64,000 nt of DNA from Clostridia bacterium (GCA_003246295.1 QKAS01000022.1:1-64000); one strand, 5' to 3'; shown: positions 27,114-36,598, numbered from the stretch's first letter. Made by a program: numbers and translations. Notes: a model not told the origin generated them from the letters alone.

Positions 27114-28361
27114 TTACTCAATATATGGTTTTGCAAAACGCATCTTAAAAGCCCCATTCTTTTTCAGGTTATAATCCCAGTAAAAGTTAGGCAATCCTGT
27201 AGGTCTGAGTATCGTGAAAAGAATTTGTACAAACTTTGATAACTGCTCTTCCTTCTTATATTCACTGATTAGGGCTATATCCATAATACCCTTCTGTGCA
27301 TAAGTTACACCAAGCTGCTTCATTTGATCAAACAGTTTTTGATTTGTCTTTTCAGGCTTCATCTGAATTCCCTCAACACCGCCCTTAATCAAAATTCCGT
27401 CAAATTTTGCCCCCAGTCTGTCTGTTAGAAGTTCAAGATACGGTTTTAAATAATAAGACTGACTTGTCTCTGGAAATCCTGATTGTATAAAATACGCGAT
27501 GTGGACTTCTTTCTGGTCTGCAGGTTTTAACTGCTCAAAGAATTTCATTACAAGTCCTGGCATCGCATGTACATATAATGGAAATACAAATAGATTGTTT
27601 TCATTCGATGTAAAGTCATCCGCCCAGGCCTTATGATGATTTAATTGATAAAGATCCCTTACTTCAATATTGCTGATTCCTTTTTCATGCATCCCTAAAG
27701 TAATCTGTTCTATCAAAAGTCTGCTATTAGACTGAACTCCTCGTGGTGATCCATTATAAATAACCCATTTACCAGTTGGGGTTCTCTCAGTCAGAAGTGA
27801 ATTCATATCATCTTTTGTTGGTGGTTCTGTATTAAGATCACAGAATTTTAATATATCCGCATCATACACCATTTCCCTGCCATCGCTTTGAAAATGATAT
27901 GCAGTCCGTGCAAGATAATTTTTTATTACAGCAATCTCTTTTTCTTTGAGTCCATCCTTTTCAAGGTAAAAATTCATGACTGGATATTTTTCGTATCGCT
28001 TGATATGTCCTGATTCTCCATTTCTCATATGAATGTATGGTAAAAATAGTTGTATCATTCTGTCCAGAAATGTTTTTCCTTTTGCACTTATAAATCCCTG
28101 TCTTGTATCAAAAAGTAACACCACTTCATCACTGCTCATGTAATCCTGATATCTTTTTGCTACCGTATCTGGAAGTGCACATTTTCCGGGCGTCTTCCAC
28201 CAACAGCTCCAACATCCAATACAGTTCTTAAGCTCTGTTTCCTCAGCATTATAGCTTTCAAAGGTTATGTTTTTGTACCTTTCTTTAAAAGCCTTCATAA
28301 TCTCCTCAATGGCAGTGTCCAAACTGTTCGTTTCTCTTAAGTCAAAAATCGTTACTTTCAT
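27114..28361 (-). CDS. Tandem flavodoxin-like NAD(P)H-dependent oxidoreductase
   Basis: A 415-aa cytoplasmic protein with two flavodoxin-like halves. The first contains NCIGCWSCWWKTPGKCALPD, the cysteine pattern of iron-sulfur flavoproteins and MdaB-like FMN reductases. The second begins at about residue 200 with WVIYNGSPRGVQSNSRLL, an FMN-phosphate loop. The last 50 residues are a basic tail with FYWDYNLKKNGAF. Start at 28361 with GAGGGG before ATG. Physiological substrate unknown; it is a single gene after the 53-aa protein's promoter region. Confidence 0.78.
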   Translation of the reverse strand: MKVTIFDLRETNSLDTAIEEIMKAFKERYKNITFESYNAEETELKNCIGCWSCWWKTPGKCALPDTVAKRYQDYMSSDEVVLLFDTRQGFISAKGKTFLDRMIQLFLPYIHMRNGESGHIKRYEKYPVMNFYLEKDGLKEKEIAVIKNYLARTAYHFQSDGREMVYDADILKFCDLNTEPPTKDDMNSLLTERTPTGKWVIYNGSPRGVQSNSRLLIEQITLGMHEKGISNIEVRDLYQLNHHKAWADDFTSNENNLFVFPLYVHAMPGLVMKFFEQLKPADQKEVHIAYFIQSGFPETSQSYYLKPYLELLTDRLGAKFDGILIKGGVEGIQMKPEKTNQKLFDQMKQLGVTYAQKGIMDIALISEYKKEEQLSKFVQILFTILRPTGLPNFYWDYNLKKNGAFKMRFAKPYIE

Positions 28362-28493
28362 CGTGCCCCTCATCCTTCATCCTATGACTTGTTTTATGTT
28401 TTTTATACTGATATTGATTAATATTCACCATTACCTCTTATGTTATAATAAACCATGACAGAAAAAAATGATAGAAGTCAAAATAGAAAAAAG

Positions 28494-28543
28494 CCCCTCA
28501 ATGAATGTGTACCAAATGTGTGATACTTTTATTCATTGAGGGG
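28494..28543 (-). terminator. Intrinsic terminator after AIM24-like gene
   Basis: A 13-bp perfect stem CCCCTCAATGAAT/ATTCATTGAGGGG with a 24-base, partly pairing loop. On the minus strand a TTTTTT run follows the stem. Confidence 0.85.
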
Positions 28544-28547
28544 TTGA

Positions 28548-29333
28548 TCATCTGTCTCCCTGCAGCAGGCTTCCAAGACCTCCCAGCGGAGAACTCTCGT
28601 CTCTATGTGCTGGTGCTGCCTGCAATATTCTATTTGCCAGCCTGTCAATTGGTAAGGACTGTATCCATACCATACCTGGTCCTGTCAACGTGGCATAAAA
28701 TAAACCTTCGCCTCCAAACAATGCTGTTTTTATCCCCTTTACCATCTGAATATCATAAGTAACTCCTTGCGTAAATGCAACAAGGCAGCCTGTGTCTACA
28801 CGTAACGTCTCACCTGGCTGAAGCTCTCTTGCGATTACAGTCCCGCCAGCATGTACAAAAGCCATGCCATCACCTTCAAGTTTCTGAAGAATAAAACCTT
28901 CTCCTCCAAAAAAACCTGCTCCAAGTTTTCTTGTAAGTTCGATTCCAATTGAAACTCCTTTTGCTGCACATAAAAAACAATCTTTCTGACAAACTAATTT
29001 ATTACCAAGTGCGCTCAGATCCATTGGAAGAATTTTGCCAGGATAAGGTGCTGCAAAAGCAACTTTTTGTTTTCCGTTTCCTTGGTTGGTGAACATCGTC
29101 ATGAAAAGACTCTCGCCTGTTATCATGCGTTTTCCTGCTCCTACCAGTTTACCAAGTAAGCCATCACTCGCATTTTTATCAGAGCCATCTCCAAAGATTG
29201 TATCAAGCTGAATTCCATTGTCAACATACATCATACTTCCTGCTTCAGCAACCACACTCTCGCCGGGATCCAGTTCAATCTGTGCAATCTGCATCTCATT
29301 CCCAATTATCTCAAAATCAATTTCATGCGCCAT
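28548..29333 (-). CDS. AIM24/TIGR00266-family protein
   Basis: A 261-aa soluble beta-rich protein. The opening ([28 protein letters not shown], in two blocks), the repeated Gly-rich strands ([20 protein letters not shown]) and VDTGCLVAF are the usual signatures of this family, found in bacteria and mitochondria. Molecular role not established. Start at 29333 with AGGAGA eight bases upstream. It follows the TfoX-like gene by 58 bases. Confidence 0.88.
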   Translation of the reverse strand: MAHEIDFEIIGNEMQIAQIELDPGESVVAEAGSMMYVDNGIQLDTIFGDGSDKNASDGLLGKLVGAGKRMITGESLFMTMFTNQGNGKQKVAFAAPYPGKILPMDLSALGNKLVCQKDCFLCAAKGVSIGIELTRKLGAGFFGGEGFILQKLEGDGMAFVHAGGTVIARELQPGETLRVDTGCLVAFTQGVTYDIQMVKGIKTALFGGEGLFYATLTGPGMVWIQSLPIDRLANRILQAAPAHRDESSPLGGLGSLLQGDR

Positions 29334-29391
29334 ACCTGTTCTCCTTTGCATTTGTCATTGTAATATGTTACAGCAAGTTTTTTACTGAAAC

Positions 29392-29673
29392 CTATTTTTT
29401 ATTCCACCGATAGAATTCTCTTAGGTCTTCCTTTGTCTGATCAGCCAGCTGTGTCTTTTTGACACCTTCAATAGCGCCTTCAAGGGCCAACAATCTGTGA
29501 ATGCAAGCCGATTCATCTATTGCCTGAATACGTAACCATGCCTGTTTTGCTCCTATATTACATAATGCTTCATATGTTGTGATTCCAACATCTTGCAACT
29601 GCTTTTCTAATGTAGCACCAATATTAGGCAGATCAGATAATTTCCCTGCATTTGTATTTGAAACTGCTTCCAT
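29392..29673 (-). CDS. TfoX C-terminal domain-like protein
   Basis: A 93-aa protein made only of the helix-hairpin-helix-like TfoX C-terminal domain (LPNIGATLEKQLQDVGI, then CIHRLLALEGAIEGVKK). TfoX/Sxy proteins affect competence in gamma-proteobacteria; stand-alone C-terminal domains are common in Firmicutes and their role is not known. AAAGGA precedes the ATG. Probably co-transcribed with its neighbours. Confidence 0.8.
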   Translation of the reverse strand: MEAVSNTNAGKLSDLPNIGATLEKQLQDVGITTYEALCNIGAKQAWLRIQAIDESACIHRLLALEGAIEGVKKTQLADQTKEDLREFYRWNKK

Positions 29674-29711
29674 AATAATATCCTTTCGATCTGAAACGTA
29701 TCTGTATCAAC

Positions 29712-30359
29712 TCATTTATTATACTCTTTTACAAAAGAAAGATAAAGGGAAAACAATGCAGTTCCCAACAATACACCTGCAACAATGTCTGTCATCCAAT
29801 GTACACCTGATACCAGCCTTCCGATGATCGTGACTGCAATGATAGCGCATGAAACGAAACAGACACACCATCGTAGTTTAGGCTGATTGATTCTCCTGCG
29901 AAACTGCTCTATTGCAGCTGCCATAATGCACAAAACTATCATCGTATGTGAAGATGGAAAGGACGCTTCTAATCCTTCCTGTAGTATCACTGGTCTGTAA
30001 TTGATAATGTACATTTCAAAAAATAAATACGCAGCAACGACAATCACAAAATAACATCCCAAAATAAGAATATCGTTATCCACGCGCAACAGACTTCTTC
30101 TTTGAATCACCTGTACAAGTCCTAAGATTGCAAATCCAAATGCAATCAAAATAGGAAGAATACCCAACCAGTCTGTAATCGTATACCAGATAAGATGAAC
30201 ACCAATCGTTTCAAATACCTGACGATTCAAGGTCGATAATCCTATGACAGACCCTTCTGGCCCAATCGGTTTCACATCAACATTTGTTACCATCCAGGTC
30301 AGTAAAAAAAACAATAATAATAGTACACTAGTTTCAAGATAATTTTTACGAATTTTCAT
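29712..30359 (-). CDS. PAP2-family membrane phosphatase
   Basis: A 215-aa membrane phosphatase with six predicted helices. The acid-phosphatase signature is complete: NYRP, then ASFPSSHTMI and RLVSGVHWMTDIVAG, with the two catalytic His residues in PSSHT and SGVHW. Likely acts on a lipid phosphate such as phosphatidic acid or undecaprenyl pyrophosphate at the outer membrane face. GGAGG lies seven bases before the ATG. Confidence 0.88.
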   Translation of the reverse strand: MKIRKNYLETSVLLLLFFLLTWMVTNVDVKPIGPEGSVIGLSTLNRQVFETIGVHLIWYTITDWLGILPILIAFGFAILGLVQVIQRRSLLRVDNDILILGCYFVIVVAAYLFFEMYIINYRPVILQEGLEASFPSSHTMIVLCIMAAAIEQFRRRINQPKLRWCVCFVSCAIIAVTIIGRLVSGVHWMTDIVAGVLLGTALFSLYLSFVKEYNK

Positions 30360-30452
30360 ATTCGTACCTCCATGATTTTATTTGGAATATTCCATCCAGC
30401 GAAATCGTATCATGAAGGCTATTTTCTAATCAGAATCTTTCATTCACATCCT

Positions 30453-30501
30453 TGATACGCAAGGTCACATTTTTATTTTTGCCATGTGACAAAACGTATC
30501 A
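30453..30501. repeat. Two-part inverted repeat between PAP2 and GDT1-family genes
   Basis: Outer arms TGATACG/CGTATCA and inner arms GTCACAT/ATGTGAC, separated by a symmetrical 4-base internal loop and a 13-base centre. It has no T-run on either side, so it is not a plain terminator. It could be an operator, an mRNA-stability hairpin, or a factor-dependent end of the transporter transcript. Confidence 0.55.
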
Positions 30502-30529
30502 TTGCAAGTTTTATCGTGTTTTCAATGTA

Positions 30530-31342
30530 TTATCCCTGTATGGAAATCGGACATACTTCTTTGGTGTTGCTAATACTGTATATGCACTGGTTTTCCTTAT
30601 TTAATTTCAAATGCGGACACTTGCCTTCTGGTAATAAATTATGATATGGACAGGCCGTATAGGAAAAACCTTCTTCCATCTGTATTACTGGTGCCATCCT
30701 TTTAAATTTGAAACCAACAAGATAAACAGAAATAAATAGTATTGCAAAATAAAGAACAATCACTGGAATACTTATCCATGATGTGGGTGCTGCTTCAAGG
30801 ACGGTCAGCGTTCCAAAGAATAAAAAGATAATACCCGGAATCCATTTCATATACTTATCAGGAATATTTTTGCACATCCATGCGCCTCCAAGTATTCCAA
30901 TGGCATCTGCAACCATCATTCCAAGCGTTGTACCAGTAAGAATCCATAATGGCTGGTTACTGTCTGCTGCGATTGCAATTGTCATAAGCTGGGTTTTATC
31001 TCCCATTTCTGCAAAGAAGAATGCAATTGCTACTGTCATGACAGGACCAAATTTACTTTTTTTCTTGTTTTCTTCCTCATAGGTATCACCTCTTAATGTC
31101 CATAGCCCAAATACCAAAAATGCAATCCCTGCTACTAGTTTAACAGTATCCATTGGAATCAGCGAACTTAAATAAGTGCCAACAATTACTGCAAGTGCAT
31201 GATTAAATATGGTCGCAATGAATACACCAAGCATTACCTGTCTTGCCTTAAATTTACTTGCCATTGCCATAGCAAGTAATTGTGTTTTGTCGCCCATTTC
31301 TGCAACGACAACGAGTAGCATCGCTTTGATTAGAGAAGCCAT
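30530..31342 (-). CDS. GDT1/TMEM165 (UPF0016) family cation exporter, probably Mn2+
   Basis: A 270-aa membrane transporter with two repeats, each carrying the family motif E-x-G-D-K-T-Q (VAEMGDKTQLLAMAMA and FAEMGDKTQLMTIAIA). Bacterial members export Mn2+. The riboswitch directly upstream supports this. After the last helix is a hydrophilic tail of about 45 residues with four cysteines (ACPYH, GKCPH, NQCIY, EVCPI) that is not part of the core family and may bind metal. GGAGG lies seven bases before the ATG. Confidence 0.9.
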   Translation of the reverse strand: MASLIKAMLLVVVAEMGDKTQLLAMAMASKFKARQVMLGVFIATIFNHALAVIVGTYLSSLIPMDTVKLVAGIAFLVFGLWTLRGDTYEEENKKKSKFGPVMTVAIAFFFAEMGDKTQLMTIAIAADSNQPLWILTGTTLGMMVADAIGILGGAWMCKNIPDKYMKWIPGIIFLFFGTLTVLEAAPTSWISIPVIVLYFAILFISVYLVGFKFKRMAPVIQMEEGFSYTACPYHNLLPEGKCPHLKLNKENQCIYSISNTKEVCPISIQG

Positions 31343-31420
31343 TGTAAAACCTCCTGAATAAATTATTTTTCATCTTTGCTTAGGGTAATATTCGTTCATG
31401 GTACTCCATTGCCAGCATAA

Positions 31421-31556
31421 AAAAAGACCTCTAGCACAATAGCAAAGCTACCGTGCTAAAAGTCTCACTTAACATAAAAATGCCAGATAAAGCCAGACCA
31501 ATCGGCCAGTATGTTGACTTTATCACCCTGTTGGGCAGTTACTCCCTCTTAACAAA
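31421..31556 (-). ncRNA. yybP-ykoY Mn2+ riboswitch with terminator
   Basis: Read on the minus strand, the 5' side has AGGGAGTAACTGCCC, the core has CAACATACTGGCC and GGTCTGGCTTTATC, and the 3' side GTGAGACTTTTAGC: the conserved loops of the yybP-ykoY class. The 3' strand that would close P1 (CTTTT pairing with AAGAG) is also the 5' arm of a strong terminator (31425-31465, T-run 31419-31424). Mn2+ binding would hold P1 and prevent termination, switching on the exporter gene downstream. Confidence 0.9.
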
Positions 31557-31629
31557 TCTGATTATTTGATAAATTTTATCATAAGGCATTATTTTTTTCA
31601 AGCTTTCCCTTGAAAATCTTTATTTATCT

Positions 31630-32388
31630 TTAGATTCCAAGTATCTTCATTTTATCTCTTATTGCATCTCTTCTATCTTCCATTGAACAATCATTTGACC
31701 TTGTTAATGCAATTTCATTCACAATATTACCATCTTGCATAAAATATACTTTATCAGCGAAGGCGGCAACTTTAGCATCATGAGTCACCAATAAAACCGT
31801 AGTCCCTTGCTGATTGACTTGCGAAAAAATATCCATAACTTCTTCAGATGACTTTGAATTTAAGGCACCTGTAGGTTCATCACCGAATAAAATGTCTGGT
31901 TGATTTATTAAAGCTCTACAAATTCCGGCTCTCTGCAGCTGTCCTCCGGATACCTGTGTGACACTTCGTTCCTCAAGGTCTGAAATTCCAGTTTTTCTCA
32001 TAAGCTCTCTTGCCTTTTCTAATATGATATCAGCGCTTTTATTCTTATTTTTGACTGCCGGAAGTATAATATTATCAATTAGATTTAAGTTTTTAAGAAA
32101 AGTTGGCTGTTGAAATACAAATCCCATATTTTTACGTCTCAAATCTGATAGTTGTGTTTCTTTCATTTTACCAAGTTCGCTTCCTGTAAACCTTATCGTA
32201 CCACTTTCTGCTTTTTCGAGACCGCTTAAAATAGACAGTAATGTAGACTTTCCACAACCGGAAGGCCCCATAATCGTTATAAACTCTCCTCTTCTAATAG
32301 AAATAGATACTTCATTCAGTACTGTTCTACGCTCGCTTCCTTCTTCATATTCTTTGGTTATGTTTTCACCAATTATAATTTCATTCAT
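31630..32388 (-). CDS. ABC transporter ATPase (MacB/LolD type)
   Basis: A 252-aa ATPase with all motifs: Walker A GPSGCGKST, Q-loop VFQQ, signature VSGGQLQR, Walker B ILFGDEPTGALNS, H-loop LVTHD. It belongs to the group that powers FtsX/MacB permeases, used for peptide or lipoprotein handling and antimicrobial resistance. GGGAG precedes the ATG at 32388. It follows the permease gene by 65 bases in a TetR-led operon. Confidence 0.9.
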   Translation of the reverse strand: MNEIIIGENITKEYEEGSERRTVLNEVSISIRRGEFITIMGPSGCGKSTLLSILSGLEKAESGTIRFTGSELGKMKETQLSDLRRKNMGFVFQQPTFLKNLNLIDNIILPAVKNKNKSADIILEKARELMRKTGISDLEERSVTQVSGGQLQRAGICRALINQPDILFGDEPTGALNSKSSEEVMDIFSQVNQQGTTVLLVTHDAKVAAFADKVYFMQDGNIVNEIALTRSNDCSMEDRRDAIRDKMKILGI

Positions 32389-32453
32389 TCTAACTCCCGT
32401 CTGTGTACATTGGTACATGCTCCTAATATTGTTTCTTTACTCTCTTTCTCTGT

Positions 32454-34772
32454 CTACTCTCTGATATGATCAACAATTTTTTTATTCTCAATCTCTTTCG
32501 TTCCAAGTAATGTTGCCATCAAAACTGCAACCAACATCATGGCTGGACTAAGCATTATATTATTTATAAGATTTGTTTCAAATTGGAATGTTCCTGCTCC
32601 AAATGAAGAAATCACAGAACCAACTGCACTTTCACCCAATGTATTTGCCAGAATTAAGCCTGTACTTGTTCCCACGATAAAAATCAGAAGCAGCCGGAAC
32701 ATATACTGTATTTTAATGTCCCTGCTTGAAAAGCCAATTGCCTTTAGTACCGAAATGGAATACCCATCTTTGGCAATCAACATATTTAGAAACAATACCG
32801 TTACGAAAATTATAATGCCAAGAGAAACCAAGGTAGTGATAAGGGCTGCTTTCGCAACTGAATTCATCGTTTCTCCAAAAGTCTGATTCATATACTCTTT
32901 CATATCTGATACTTTACTATCAGGAAATAACTCTGCATACTTTTTGGATACTGTTTTCGGTTGTGCATTTTCTGATACTTTAATATATAGTATGCTTCCC
33001 ATATTGTCTTCATACGCTATAGGCTGGCTAGATAGTTTTGCAGTTTTTCCCCCATTTGTAATGTCCGAATAAATACCACAGACTTCATACTTCATGTATG
33101 TTCCATTTCGCTTCATACAAATTTGATCTCCAATGTCAGCTTGTAACTCTTTGCTATTCAGTTCTGAAAGTGCAATTTCTTCCTGTGTGATTGGAGGCTT
33201 TCCCTCTTTATAATTTACTGGAAATACTTGTTGATCCCCAATTTCAACCGTAACCGGAATTTCTTCATTCTGTTTGTTTAACATTTTGAATTTTGCGGTT
33301 GTCAGGATAACATATTTCTTAACCTCTCTATCTTCATTCAGATATTTTTGAGCTATTTCAAGTGATTCAGATATTTTATAACTCTGCTTCATGTCCATTC
33401 TGATATCACTTTTCCCAACTCCCATATACCTGATAAACTCTTTGGAAGAAATCGTGTTTGATAAGTTCTGTGGTACAAGCATGATAAATGTAGCTAAAAT
33501 AAATACAAACCATAGCGTTAGAAATTGTTTTTTTCTCATCATAATATCTTTCATGCTTAAATACATGTTAGGGCTCATTCTGTTTATTTTAGACAGGCTG
33601 AAACAGGATCCAGAATTGCTTTTTGTCTGCAATGTTCCATATCTCAATGCCTGTAATACAGATATTTTTTTAAGATATGACAGTGTATGCTGTACGAACA
33701 TCATAATGATGAGAAAGATAGCAGCACTTGCTATAGCACCAATAAAAGGTGCTTTCCCGGCATGTAAGCTCGTTCCAAAATTGTCACGCATGTCTTTCAT
33801 AAGTACACCTGAATACATCCAGGCAAAAATCCAGCCAAACAGACATCCTATCAATGAAAGTAATGTATATTTTAAAAGATATATCATTTTAATATCCCTA
33901 TGCTGTAGTCCAATTGCTTTCATCACACCAATCTCATAAATTTCTTCTTCCAGCTTTGTCAATAATGCAAACCTGATACACAAGAATGCGATCAGAACAA
34001 TTAAGCAACTAATAAAGATTAGAATTCCAGCAAGCATCCCGTCTGAAATTGCACTCATCATCTTAAAAAGGGGATACGTCAGTGTAGGACCATTTTCTTC
34101 CAACCCTGCTTTTGCATATGCTGCCTGAAAGGAATTGATTTCTTTTAAATCTTTCAGTCTAAACTCAATCAGATACTCTTCTTTCCCAGAAGCTTTTATT
34201 TGTTCATAGTCTTCACTACTGATCAAAAATCTCTTCGAAGAGGCAAGTGGAGAGTTCATCTGTGAGTCTCTTAAAAACCCTGCCACTTTTAATGTTGTTT
34301 CACAAACATTGGCCGTGTCCCCCACTTTAACTCCCATTTTTCTATAGTTAATTGGAACATATAATTCGCCTTCTTTTGCCTCGATTCGATTTCCACCTAA
34401 ATCAAGCAGATAATCAAACTTCTCACTTTGTACTGTAAACCCGTTGTCCTGCACACTGTTTAGAAATGACTGATCTGCAATCCTGATTTGACTTCCTTCA
34501 ACGTTTAAAAACGTCAGGATCTGATACTCGTCTACCTCTTCTCTTGTTTTTGCAAAGGAACTCATCCTCTCAAAATCTACTTCTCCAGTATGCATCTGTA
34601 AAAAGTGAGGTGTTTTCGCAATAACCATTAAGTGATCAATCGCACCTGACAGATTGATCATGATCATCATAGCCAGCGTGACCAGCATAGATGCTGCCAG
34701 AATTAATAACATCAGTGTTATGGATACCCACTTTGTTTTTAAAAAATCATTTCTGATGATTCGTTGATACAT
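32454..34772 (-). CDS. FtsX/MacB-type ABC permease
   Basis: A 772-aa permease with two FtsX domains: one helix near the N-terminus, three helices at about residues 250-370, then a fourth at about 415 and a second set of three at about 645-770. Both large extracellular segments (about 45-240 and 440-640) resemble MacB periplasmic domains. Both FtsX halves carry the cytoplasmic motif before a helix (IGVMKAIGLQHRDIK, SVLKAIGFSSRDIK). Start chosen at ATG 34772 behind AAGGAG. Exported substrate unknown. Confidence 0.88.
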   Translation of the reverse strand: MYQRIIRNDFLKTKWVSITLMLLILAASMLVTLAMMIMINLSGAIDHLMVIAKTPHFLQMHTGEVDFERMSSFAKTREEVDEYQILTFLNVEGSQIRIADQSFLNSVQDNGFTVQSEKFDYLLDLGGNRIEAKEGELYVPINYRKMGVKVGDTANVCETTLKVAGFLRDSQMNSPLASSKRFLISSEDYEQIKASGKEEYLIEFRLKDLKEINSFQAAYAKAGLEENGPTLTYPLFKMMSAISDGMLAGILIFISCLIVLIAFLCIRFALLTKLEEEIYEIGVMKAIGLQHRDIKMIYLLKYTLLSLIGCLFGWIFAWMYSGVLMKDMRDNFGTSLHAGKAPFIGAIASAAIFLIIMMFVQHTLSYLKKISVLQALRYGTLQTKSNSGSCFSLSKINRMSPNMYLSMKDIMMRKKQFLTLWFVFILATFIMLVPQNLSNTISSKEFIRYMGVGKSDIRMDMKQSYKISESLEIAQKYLNEDREVKKYVILTTAKFKMLNKQNEEIPVTVEIGDQQVFPVNYKEGKPPITQEEIALSELNSKELQADIGDQICMKRNGTYMKYEVCGIYSDITNGGKTAKLSSQPIAYEDNMGSILYIKVSENAQPKTVSKKYAELFPDSKVSDMKEYMNQTFGETMNSVAKAALITTLVSLGIIIFVTVLFLNMLIAKDGYSISVLKAIGFSSRDIKIQYMFRLLLIFIVGTSTGLILANTLGESAVGSVISSFGAGTFQFETNLINNIMLSPAMMLVAVLMATLLGTKEIENKKIVDHIRE

Positions 34773-34795
34773 ACTTCTCCTTTTCTTTCTGGTTT

Positions 34796-35422
34796 TCACA
34801 CACCAAAAACTTCCTTTAAACTATCCATATGCTCTGGATTAATCTCTAATAATCTACTTATATGAAATAAAAATGCCTGCATTTTAATTGCACTCTCCTC
34901 TACTGTCAATTCAAATAAATCACAATCAAATATGGTATTTAGATAAATGACCATCATTTCAACCGCTTCATAAGGATATGGTGTATGGAATAACCCTTGC
35001 TGTATTCCATCTCGAACCACATCTGTTAATATTGGTGTAATCCCACAAATCATAGTTCTTTGTATTTTCTGATGCATAAGTGCATTCTGTGGTTTATGAA
35101 TATGTTCCATGATTTCATTGTCATCAGACTCTTTTAACTTCAAAGCCATAACAACGCGAATTAATCTTTCATTGACCGGAATCGTAGTATCCTCCGATGC
35201 TTGTCTCGCTTTCATTAATAGACTTTCACTCATTCGGTGTATTAAAGCATCCATAATATCTTCTTTTGATTTGAAATGGTAATATAACGTTCCCCGTGCA
35301 ATTCCAACCGCTTGTAAAATATCATTTGTACTGGTTCCATCAAACCCTTTTTTCATGAACAAATTCTCTGCCACATCTAATATCTCATTCTTTCGTTCTT
35401 CTGCTTCTTTTACAATTCTCAT
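34796..35422 (-). CDS. TetR-family regulator
   Basis: A 208-aa repressor. The N-terminal HTH (NEILDVAENLFMKKGFDGTS, then GIARGTLYYHFKSKEDI) is a good TetR match; the ligand domain is unspecific. AGGAGG lies before the ATG. It leads the operon with the FtsX-type permease and ATPase, and a 19-bp dyad in its promoter region is a likely autoregulatory operator. Confidence 0.9.
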   Translation of the reverse strand: MRIVKEAEERKNEILDVAENLFMKKGFDGTSTNDILQAVGIARGTLYYHFKSKEDIMDALIHRMSESLLMKARQASEDTTIPVNERLIRVVMALKLKESDDNEIMEHIHKPQNALMHQKIQRTMICGITPILTDVVRDGIQQGLFHTPYPYEAVEMMVIYLNTIFDCDLFELTVEESAIKMQAFLFHISRLLEINPEHMDSLKEVFGV

Positions 35423-35469
35423 TGCTTCCTCCTATAGAAATCAGTACCTTCTATCTTCTTGATTTGAAT

Positions 35470-35488
35470 TAGACCGACTGTCTGTCTA
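35470..35488. promoter_or_regulatory. TetR-type operator
   Basis: A 19-bp dyad of pattern TAGAC-n-GAC-n-GTC-n-GTCTA, symmetrical at 16 of 19 positions, 48 bases upstream of the TetR start codon. Length and symmetry fit TetR-family operators. Confidence 0.6.
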
Positions 35489-35687
35489 TAAAAGTCTTTA
35501 TATCACTTGTAAGGATTTCTGTCAATATATTTTATGCTTTTATTTATTTTGCCTTGTGATTGAGTCACAGAGCAATCACTTCTTTATTGCTAAAATCTGG
35601 AAATGAGATATTATCAAAAAGACATCACATTCAAAGGCAAAATCTATGTAAGACAGGCATTAAAGCCTGCAGAAAGGATTCAAACAA

Positions 35688-36563
35688 ATGTCAAATGTCA
35701 TAATTATTGGAAACGGACCTGCTGGAATTTCAGCTGCACTCTATACAAAACGTGCAGGAATTGATACCACAATTATTGGAAGAGATGATGGTGCACTCCA
35801 AAAAGCTGCTGAAATTGAAAATTACTATGGATTTAGTGACCCGATTACTGGAGCCGAACTGATTTCAAACGGAAAAGAAGGTGCTAAGAGATTAGGTGTC
35901 AGATTTGTATCTGATGAAGTGGTCGGTCTTTCTTATACTGAAAAACTTACTGTCATTACAAAAACAAATGTATATATGGCTGACAGTGTGATTATAGCAA
36001 CTGGAACAGCAAGAACAACACCTCAGATTTCAGGAATTAAAGATTTAGAAGGACGGGGTGTCAGTTATTGTGCAGTCTGTGATGCATTTTTCTATCGTAA
36101 CCTTGATGTTGCTGTGCTTGGAAACGGTAGTTATGCACTTCATGAAGCAAAAGAACTGTTGGCCACATCGCGTTCAGTCACGATTTTGACCAATGGAAAA
36201 GAGCCCGAAGTTGAATTTCCGGACTCAGTGACTATCAATACTTCTCCTATTTCTGCTATTTTAGGAAATGATTCTTTATCTTCAGTTCAGTTTATAGATG
36301 GCAGTAATATAAAAATTGCAGGTCTTTTTGTTGCTATTGGAATTGCTGGAAGCGCTGATCTCGCAAGAAAAATTGGTGCACAGACCAATGGAAATATAAT
36401 CGAAGTTGATCAGAATATGGCTACTACAATTCCTGGTCTTTATGCTGCCGGGGACTGCACCGGTGGTCTTCTCCAAATATCAAAAGCTGTTTATGAAGGT
36501 GCAAAAGCTGGAACTGAAGTCATTAAATATATCAGAAAACAAGTGAAAAAAATAAGTGCCTGA
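35688..36563 (+). CDS. Thioredoxin-reductase-like flavoprotein lacking the NADPH motif
   Basis: A 291-aa FAD protein with the thioredoxin-reductase layout: FAD loop IIGNGPAGIS, second FAD motif IPGLYAAGDCTGG, and redox pair Cys128-x-x-Cys131 in YCAVCDAFFY. The central domain has a GNGSYALHEA loop, but the HRRxxxR motif that grips the NADPH 2'-phosphate is missing (replaced near LTNGKEPE), and the protein is about 20 residues short. This resembles ferredoxin-dependent or atypical clostridial flavin thioredoxin reductases. Other options are ferredoxin-NADP reductase-like proteins. AAAGG precedes the ATG. It is convergent with the Mrp gene. Confidence 0.82.
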   Translation: MSNVIIIGNGPAGISAALYTKRAGIDTTIIGRDDGALQKAAEIENYYGFSDPITGAELISNGKEGAKRLGVRFVSDEVVGLSYTEKLTVITKTNVYMADSVIIATGTARTTPQISGIKDLEGRGVSYCAVCDAFFYRNLDVAVLGNGSYALHEAKELLATSRSVTILTNGKEPEVEFPDSVTINTSPISAILGNDSLSSVQFIDGSNIKIAGLFVAIGIAGSADLARKIGAQTNGNIIEVDQNMATTIPGLYAAGDCTGGLLQISKAVYEGAKAGTEVIKYIRKQVKKISA

Positions 36564-36598
36564 CCTTTTATTATAGCACTAAAATAGGTGATATAATT

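Noticed and set aside
31595-31616. Perfect 8-bp hairpin TTTTCAAG/CTTGAAAA after the MacB-type ATPase gene
   Set aside because: On the minus strand it is followed by A, not T, so it does not qualify as an intrinsic terminator.
35654-35669. CAGGC/GCCTG hairpin before the thioredoxin-reductase-like gene
   Set aside because: Only five base pairs, easily expected by chance; no regulatory motif around it.
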